A stretch of DNA of 64,000 nt from CAVXSP01 sp963764505. GTDB taxonomy: Bacteria > Acidobacteriota > Vicinamibacteria > Vicinamibacterales > SCN-69-37. The position numbers were made by a program, and so were the translations under genes. This document shows, one piece after another, positions 57,495-64,000 of this stretch. The notes under the pieces are model-generated. The model saw only the letters and a list, made by a program, of their open reading frames with translations, was not told where the DNA came from and made no database searches. Location: the NCBI GenBank assembly GCA_963764505.1, contig CAVXSP010000001.1:3100001-3164000 (forward strand), in the 5' to 3' direction. Within the stretch, counting starts at the first letter, position 1. The number at the start of each line of letters is the position of its first letter.

Positions 57495-60167
57495 CTACGC
57501 GGTCGCGGGGTCGACCTTCGCCGGATCGATGTCCAGTTCCTTGAACGCCTGTTTGACCAGCTTGGCGTCGGCCTGCTTCTCCCGCAGCAGCGCCGAGAGC
57601 GTCGCCGCCGCAATGAACCGCGCGTCGACCTCGAAATGGCGGCGGAGCGACGGCCGATCCTCGCTGCGACCGAAGCCGTCGGTCCCGAGCGTCACCATCG
57701 GCCTGCCGGTCCAGCGCGCGATCATATCCGGCTGGCTCTTGAGGTAGTCCGACGCGGCGACGACGACGCCCGGCGCGCCGGCCAGGCAGGCGGTCACGTG
57801 CGGCACCTTCGGCTTCTCGCCAGGATGGAGCAGGTTCCAGCGCTCGACACGGTGGGCGTCGCGATAGAGCTCGTTGTAGCTCGTCGCGCTCCAGATGTCC
57901 GCGGCGACGCCGTACTTGGCGAGCAGATCCGCGGCCTTGACCGTCTCGTTGAGAATGGCGCCGCTGCCGATCAGCTGCGCGCGCGCACCGGCCTTTCCGT
58001 CGGCCTCGCGGAACCTGTACAGCCCTTTGAGGATGCCCGCCTCGGCCCCCTTGGGCATCGGCGGCATCTCGTACTGCTCGTTCATGACGGTGATGTAGTA
58101 GAAGGCCGGTTCGCCCTTCGCGTACATCCGATCGATGCCGTCCTGGATGATCACGGCCAGTTCGTAGGCGTAGGCCGGGTCGTACGCGCGACAGGTGGGC
58201 ACCGACAAGGCCAGGTGATGGCTGTGGCCGTCCTGGTGCTGCAGCCCCTCGCCGGCGAGCGTCGTGCGGCCCGCGGTGCCGCCGAGCAGGAAGCCGCGCA
58301 CGCGCGTGTCCGCGGCGGCCCAGATGAAGTCGCCGACCCGCTGGAAGCCGAACATCGAGTAATAGATGAAGAATGGGATCGTGTTGACGCCGTGCGTGGC
58401 ATAGGCGCTGCCGGCAGCGATGAACGAGGAGATCGAGCCGGCCTCCGTGATGCCTTCCTCCAGGATCTGGCCGTCGCGCGCCTCCTTGTAGTACAGGAGC
58501 GTCTCCTTGTCGACGGGCTCGTAGAGCTGTCCGATGCTCGAGTAGATGCCCACGGCCCGAAAGAGCGCCTCCATCCCGAAGGTGCGGGCTTCGTCCGGCA
58601 CGATCGGGACGACCAGCTTGCCGATCGTCTTGTCGCGCAGGAGCTTCGCGAGCATCTTGACGAACACCATCGTCGTCGACGCCTTCCGGCCGTCGGCCCC
58701 CTTGCGGAACTCGTCGAACACGTCGTCGAGGGAGGGTTCGAGCGGCGGCGCCGTGACGACACGCCGGGGGACGAAGCCGCCGAGCGCGCTCCGTCGCTGC
58801 TTCAGGTACCTGATCTCGGCGCTGTTCTCGTCTGGGCGGTAGAACGGGGCATCGGCGATGCGGTCGTCGGCAATGGGGATCGCGAACCGATCGCGGAAGC
58901 GCCGCAGGTCCGCCTCGTTCATCTTCTTCTGCTGATGAGTGATGTTCTTCCCTTCGCCCGCCTCTCCCAGCCCGTATCCCTTGATCGTGCGGGCGAGGAC
59001 GACTGTCGGGGCACCTCGATGGTGGGCTGCCGCGAGATAGGCGTTGTACACCTTCAGCGGGTCGTGCCCGCCGACTTTCAGCTTCTTGAGGTCGGTATCC
59101 GACAGGTGCCGCACCATGTCGAGCAGTCTGGGATCGCCGCCCCAGAAGTGCTTCCGCAGGTAGGCGCCGTCCTCGACCACAAACCGCTGGTATTCGCCGT
59201 CGACGACCTCGCCCATGCGGCGGACCAGGACGCCGTCGTGATCCCTGGCGAGCAGCGGGTCCCATTCCGATCCCCACAGGACCTTGATGACGTTCCAGCC
59301 GGCGCCGCGGAAGACCGCCTCGAGCTCCTGCACGATCTGGCCGTTGCCGCGGACGGGACCGTCGAGCCGCTGCAAGTTGCAGTTGATGACGAAGATGAGG
59401 TTGTCCAGCTTCTCGCGCGCCGCGAGCGAAATGGACCCGAGCGACTCCGGCTCGTCGGTCTCGCCGTCGCCGAGGAACGCCCAGATCTTCTGGCTCGAGG
59501 AGGGCTTCAGACCGCGGTGCTCGAGGTAGCGCGCATAGCGCGCCTGGTAGATGGCCATGAGCGGCCCGAGACCCATCGAGACCGTCGGAAATTCCCAGAA
59601 CTCCGGCATCAGCCAGGGATGCGGATACGAGGAGAGGCCCCCGCCGGGCCGGAGCTCGCGCCGGAAGTTGCGGAGCTGCTCTTCGGAGAGCCGTCCCTCC
59701 AGGAAGGCCCGGGCGTACGGACCCGGCGCCGCGTGTCCCTGGAAATAGATGATGTCGGCCTCGGACCCGGCGTCCTTGCCCCGGAAGAAGTGATTGAAGC
59801 CGACCTCATAGAGGGTCGCGGAGGACGCGTAGGTCGAGATGTGGCCGCCGATGCCGTCCGATTCGCGGTTCGCGCGCACGACCATGGCGAGCGCGTTCCA
59901 CCGGACGAGGCTCTTGATCCGCCACTCGATCTCGCGGTCGCCGGGATACGGCACCTGCTCCTGCTCGGGGATCGTGTTGATGTACGGCGTATTGGAAGTG
60001 AACGGTTCCCGGATGCCCGCCTGGCGCGCGCGCGTGTGGAGCGCATCGAGGAGCCGAAGCACCCGGCTCTTGTCGCCGGTCCGCAGCACGTAGTCCAGCG
60101 AGTCCAGCCACTCGCGCGTCTCGACCGCTTCGAGGGCTGCCGCATCCTGTGGCGCAATGTTCTTCAT
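57495..60167 (-). CDS. aceE: Pyruvate dehydrogenase E1 component, homodimeric type
   Basis: TPP-dependent decarboxylase of pyruvate. The 890-residue length and motifs match E. coli AceE: FTSNTPYINTIP, GGHISTYASSATLYEVGFNH, FQGHAAPGPYARAFLEGRL, TPP-Mg motif GDGETDEPES through LIFVINCNLQRLDG, KVLWGSEWD, and in the second half RTFGMEALFRAVGIYSS and the partner-TPP region. It is the first gene of aceE-aceF-lpdA. A -10-like TACAAT lies on the minus strand near 60182-60187, about 14 bases upstream of the ATG. Confidence 0.95.
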   Translation of the reverse strand: MKNIAPQDAAALEAVETREWLDSLDYVLRTGDKSRVLRLLDALHTRARQAGIREPFTSNTPYINTIPEQEQVPYPGDREIEWRIKSLVRWNALAMVVRANRESDGIGGHISTYASSATLYEVGFNHFFRGKDAGSEADIIYFQGHAAPGPYARAFLEGRLSEEQLRNFRRELRPGGGLSSYPHPWLMPEFWEFPTVSMGLGPLMAIYQARYARYLEHRGLKPSSSQKIWAFLGDGETDEPESLGSISLAAREKLDNLIFVINCNLQRLDGPVRGNGQIVQELEAVFRGAGWNVIKVLWGSEWDPLLARDHDGVLVRRMGEVVDGEYQRFVVEDGAYLRKHFWGGDPRLLDMVRHLSDTDLKKLKVGGHDPLKVYNAYLAAAHHRGAPTVVLARTIKGYGLGEAGEGKNITHQQKKMNEADLRRFRDRFAIPIADDRIADAPFYRPDENSAEIRYLKQRRSALGGFVPRRVVTAPPLEPSLDDVFDEFRKGADGRKASTTMVFVKMLAKLLRDKTIGKLVVPIVPDEARTFGMEALFRAVGIYSSIGQLYEPVDKETLLYYKEARDGQILEEGITEAGSISSFIAAGSAYATHGVNTIPFFIYYSMFGFQRVGDFIWAAADTRVRGFLLGGTAGRTTLAGEGLQHQDGHSHHLALSVPTCRAYDPAYAYELAVIIQDGIDRMYAKGEPAFYYITVMNEQYEMPPMPKGAEAGILKGLYRFREADGKAGARAQLIGSGAILNETVKAADLLAKYGVAADIWSATSYNELYRDAHRVERWNLLHPGEKPKVPHVTACLAGAPGVVVAASDYLKSQPDMIARWTGRPMVTLGTDGFGRSEDRPSLRRHFEVDARFIAAATLSALLREKQADAKLVKQAFKELDIDPAKVDPATA

Positions 60168-60216
60168 AAGTAATCGAACTATTGTAGTCTGCTAATGCTG
60201 GCTATTCCCAATCAAG

Positions 60217-61968
60217 ATGGGCCCCATGCGTTCTTCATGCAAGCGTGTGCAGCCGTGGGTCGGCGCAGCCGCCCTCCTCGGATTCCTCGTCATGCCCGGA
60301 TGTAGTTCGTCACCGTCTTCCGATCCCCGGCCGCAGACGGCCACCGCCGACCCGCTCGACGCGAAGATCGCGCAGTTCGCGCCAGTCGACATCGCGGCCG
60401 ACGCCTCCGCGCTGCCGGCGACCGAGCAGCGGGCACTCGCGGAGCTGATCCGCGCCGCGCAGCTGATGGACGGGCTGTTCCTGGAACAGGTGTGGGCCGG
60501 CAATCCGGCCGTGCTCGCCGGACTCGCCGCCGACCGGACGCCGGCGGGACGCGCCCAACTCCATTACTTCCTCATCAACAAGGGCCCCTGGGATCGTCTC
60601 GATCACAACCGGCCGTTCGTCACCGGCGCGCAGGCGGGACTGCTGCCCTCGGACAAGCCGCCCCAGGCCAACTTCTATCCGGCCGATGCGACGCGCGACG
60701 AGGTCGAGCACTGGATCGCGGGCCTGTCCGGAGACGCACACACCCAGGCCACGGGCTTCTTCACGGTGATCCGGCGGCCGGACGCCCCGACCCGACGAGG
60801 CGGGCCCCGCTTCACCGTCGTCCCGTACAGCGTCGAGTATCAGAACACGCTCCTGCAGGCCGCCACACACCTGCGGGCGGCGGCGGACGCCACCGCGCAG
60901 CCGACGCTGAAGACCTACCTGTCGACGCGCGCCGATGCGTTCCTCTCGAACGACTACTTCGCGAGCGACATGGCTTGGATGGCGCTCGACGCGTCGATCG
61001 AGCCGACCATCGGCCCGTATGAGACGTACGAAGACGAGTGGTTCGGCTACAAGGCGGCGTTCGAAGCGTTCATTACGCTGCGCGACGACGCGGAGACCCG
61101 TCGACTCGCGACGTTCGGGACCGAGCTCCAGGGCCTCGAGAACGCCCTGCCGATCGATCCCGGCTACCGGAATCCCAGGCTCGGCGCCCTCGCCCCCATC
61201 CGCGTCGTCAACGTTGTCTTCACGTCGGGAGACGCCAATCGCGGCGTGCAGACCGCGGCCTTCAATCTGCCGAACGACGACCGCGTGATCCGGGAGAAGG
61301 GCTCGAAGCGGGTGATGCTGAAGAACGTCCAGGAGGCAAAGTTCAACCGGGTGCTCCGGCCAATCGCGCAGGTCGCTCTCGCTCCTGCGGATCGCTCGAA
61401 GGTCACCTTCGACGCGTTCTTCACGCACATCCTGATGCACGAGCTCATGCACGGGCTCGGGCCGCACCAGGTCCATGGATCCAATCAGCCCGTCCGCCTG
61501 GCTCTCAAGGATACCTATGCGGCGATCGAGGAAGCGAAGGCGGACATCTCCGGTCTGTGGGCGCTCCAGCAGCTCGCCGACAAGGGCACCGTCTCGAAGG
61601 AGATCGCCCAGGCGATGTACGACACGTTCCTGGCCTCGACGTTCCGGTCGATCCGGTTCGGCCTCAACGAGGCGCACGGAAGAGGCATCGCGCTCCAGCT
61701 CAACTATCTGCTGGACCACGACGCGGTCAGGGTCAACGCCGACGGGACGTTTGCCGTGGTCGACGACAAGATCCGCGATGCCGTGGCCGCGCTCACGCAC
61801 GACCTGCTGACGCTCGAGGCGGAGGGACAGTACGCCGGCGCCCAGGAGCTTCTGCAGCGAATGGCCGTCGTCCGGCCCGAGGTGCAGAGGGTCGTGGACC
61901 GACTGGCCGATGTACCGGTCGACATCGAGCCGAACTTCGTCACTGCGACCGAGCTGCTGAAGAAGTAG
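60217..61968 (+). CDS. M49 (dipeptidyl-peptidase III)-like lipoprotein peptidase
   Basis: A 583-residue exported lipoprotein (signal AALLGFLVMPGC). The zinc motif is HILMHELMHGLGPHQVHG with HELMH, and the second ligand motif is AAIEEAKADISGLWAL (EExxAD), the two-motif layout of the M49 family. Classical DPP III has HELLGH (HExxGH) rather than the HExxH seen here; this shorter form is widespread in Bacteroidetes and Acidobacteria under the name dipeptidyl-peptidase 3 family protein. It likely removes dipeptides from peptides in the periplasm. Confidence 0.83.
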   Translation: MGPMRSSCKRVQPWVGAAALLGFLVMPGCSSSPSSDPRPQTATADPLDAKIAQFAPVDIAADASALPATEQRALAELIRAAQLMDGLFLEQVWAGNPAVLAGLAADRTPAGRAQLHYFLINKGPWDRLDHNRPFVTGAQAGLLPSDKPPQANFYPADATRDEVEHWIAGLSGDAHTQATGFFTVIRRPDAPTRRGGPRFTVVPYSVEYQNTLLQAATHLRAAADATAQPTLKTYLSTRADAFLSNDYFASDMAWMALDASIEPTIGPYETYEDEWFGYKAAFEAFITLRDDAETRRLATFGTELQGLENALPIDPGYRNPRLGALAPIRVVNVVFTSGDANRGVQTAAFNLPNDDRVIREKGSKRVMLKNVQEAKFNRVLRPIAQVALAPADRSKVTFDAFFTHILMHELMHGLGPHQVHGSNQPVRLALKDTYAAIEEAKADISGLWALQQLADKGTVSKEIAQAMYDTFLASTFRSIRFGLNEAHGRGIALQLNYLLDHDAVRVNADGTFAVVDDKIRDAVAALTHDLLTLEAEGQYAGAQELLQRMAVVRPEVQRVVDRLADVPVDIEPNFVTATELLKK

Positions 61969-61974
61969 GTGGCC

Positions 61975-62739
61975 ATGCTCCGAGTGCTTCCGGTCCTCCT
62001 CGCCGGTCTGGCCGCGGGCATCTCCGCCCGCCAGGCGCCGCTTCCCAATACGCTCTCCCCGGCGGAGCAGCGGGCCGGTTGGCGGCTCCTGTTCGACGGA
62101 ACCTCCTTGAAAGGCTGGCGCGCGTACGATTCGGCCGCCGATCCGGCCCGCGGCTGGACGATCGAGGACGGCTGCCTCAGGAACGCCGGCAGCACCGGCC
62201 GTCCGGGGACGAGCGGAGGGGACATCGTCACCGTGGACGAGTTCACCGACTTCGACCTGCGCTTCGAATGGCGGATCAGCCCGGGCGGCAACAGCGGCGT
62301 CAAGTACTTCGTCCACGAGCGCACGGGCGCGCCTGGCGCGCCGATGTGGGTGGGCGACGACGGCCGGAGCGCGGTCGGACACGAGTACCAGATCATCGAC
62401 GATGCCTCCCATCCCGACGCGGCCCTCGGCCCGGACCGTCAGACCGGCGCCCTCTACTCCCTCGTGCCGCCGAACGGCGCGAAACGGCTCCATCCTCCCG
62501 GGCAGTTCAATGCGGGGCGGATCCTCGTGCAGGGCAGCCACATCGAGCACTGGCTGAACGGCGCCAGGATCGTCGAATACGAGCTGAACACGCCGGCGCT
62601 GCTCGCCGCCGTGGCGGCGAGCAAGTTCAAGCCGGTCCCGGGATTCGGGACGAAGTTTCCGACGCGCATCCTGCTCCAGGACCACGGCGACGAGGTCTGG
62701 TTCCGCAACGTGAAGATTCGCGCGATGACCGCGCGGTGA
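61975..62739 (+). CDS. DUF1080 (3-keto-disaccharide hydrolase-like) exported protein
   Basis: A 254-residue exported protein with a single DUF1080 domain, a concanavalin-like beta-sandwich: GWRLLFDGTSLKGWRAYDS, FTDFDLRFEWRISPGGNSGV, GHEYQIIDDASHPDA, HWLNGARIVEYEL, RILLQDHGDEVWFRNVKIR. DUF1080 proteins include 3-keto-glycoside hydrolases acting on oxidised sugars. ATG 61975 follows an AGGTGG; a GTG at 61969 is an alternative. Seven bases after the M49-like gene and five before the PLP gene, so co-transcribed. Confidence 0.85.
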   Translation: MLRVLPVLLAGLAAGISARQAPLPNTLSPAEQRAGWRLLFDGTSLKGWRAYDSAADPARGWTIEDGCLRNAGSTGRPGTSGGDIVTVDEFTDFDLRFEWRISPGGNSGVKYFVHERTGAPGAPMWVGDDGRSAVGHEYQIIDDASHPDAALGPDRQTGALYSLVPPNGAKRLHPPGQFNAGRILVQGSHIEHWLNGARIVEYELNTPALLAAVAASKFKPVPGFGTKFPTRILLQDHGDEVWFRNVKIRAMTAR

Positions 62740-62744
62740 ACCCC

Positions 62745-63959
<1,215 letters not shown>

Positions 63960-64000
63960 GTCAGGGTCCTATTCCATCGGATCCATCGATGCCGCATCGG

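Noticed and set aside
57477..60173. An 898-codon plus-strand open frame opposite aceE
   Set aside because: aceE on the minus strand matches the full E1 family with all TPP motifs; the plus frame has no recognisable domain.

Overview
The window is G+C-rich, gene-dense DNA from a Gram-negative bacterium. Gram-negative features include a TolC/HlyD exporter, outer-membrane beta-barrels, lipoproteins and Tat-exported enzymes. The gene mix (a peptidase-propeller-barrel protein, a VPS10/sortilin-like protein, a GH109-type Gfo/Idh/MocA enzyme, a DUF1080 protein, a CusF-SCO fusion, many secreted peptidases) suggests Acidobacteriota, probably Vicinamibacteria. That placement is inference; no rRNA or other marker is present. 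No mobile element, CRISPR array, prophage or tRNA was found. It reads as ordinary chromosome packed into short operons, with many NTGA stop/start overlaps.

Layout. 1-3.7 kb (minus): TetR, HlyD, ABC ATPase and a TolC cut by the window edge, an exporter operon. 3.7-6.9 kb (minus): an envelope-stress module of a small membrane protein, LiaI-like and LiaF-like proteins, a LytS-type kinase and a LytTR regulator; the kinase and the regulator each carry a one-base frameshift. 7-14.6 kb: a MacB-type ATPase, a CusF-SCO copper protein, several small enzymes, a TlpA-like thioredoxin and a large peptidase/beta-propeller/beta-barrel protein. 14.7-21.1 kb: coaA with ferredoxin (minus), then a porin-like protein, a cupredoxin-like protein and an NtrB/NtrC pair (plus). 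21.1-26.9 kb (minus): GH109-type enzyme, sugar:sodium symporter, nucleotidyltransferase and galactokinase-like kinase, a likely sugar-salvage operon. 27-32.8 kb: sortilin-like protein, metallo-hydrolase, lipA, a secreted repeat protein and a family-5 uracil-DNA glycosylase.

32.8-39.5 kb is the most striking region: two divergent sulfur-assimilation operons. The minus arm makes siroheme (precorrin-2 dehydrogenase and SUMT) and sulfite reductase. The plus arm encodes a cysteine synthase fused to a JAMM deconjugase, then a sulfur-carrier/E1/rhodanese fusion, so sulfide supply and protein-thiocarboxylate cysteine synthesis sit back to back. Each arm begins with a short unannotated leader peptide rich in cysteine codons, followed by an intrinsic terminator and a competing pairing. 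I read this as twin ribosome-mediated cysteine attenuators fired from one shared promoter region, with near-leaderless transcripts.

39.6-49.4 kb (minus): pheA and a MoxR/DUF58/VWA (Bat-like) operon with an M28 peptidase. 49.4-54.5 kb: a membrane spermidine-synthase-like protein, a PEGA protein, a LecA-like protein, and a 45-bp near-perfect palindrome at a convergent junction. 54.6-60.2 kb (minus): the pyruvate dehydrogenase complex aceE-aceF-lpdA. 60.2-64 kb (plus): an M49-like lipoprotein peptidase, a DUF1080 protein and a Tat-exported SelA-like PLP protein.
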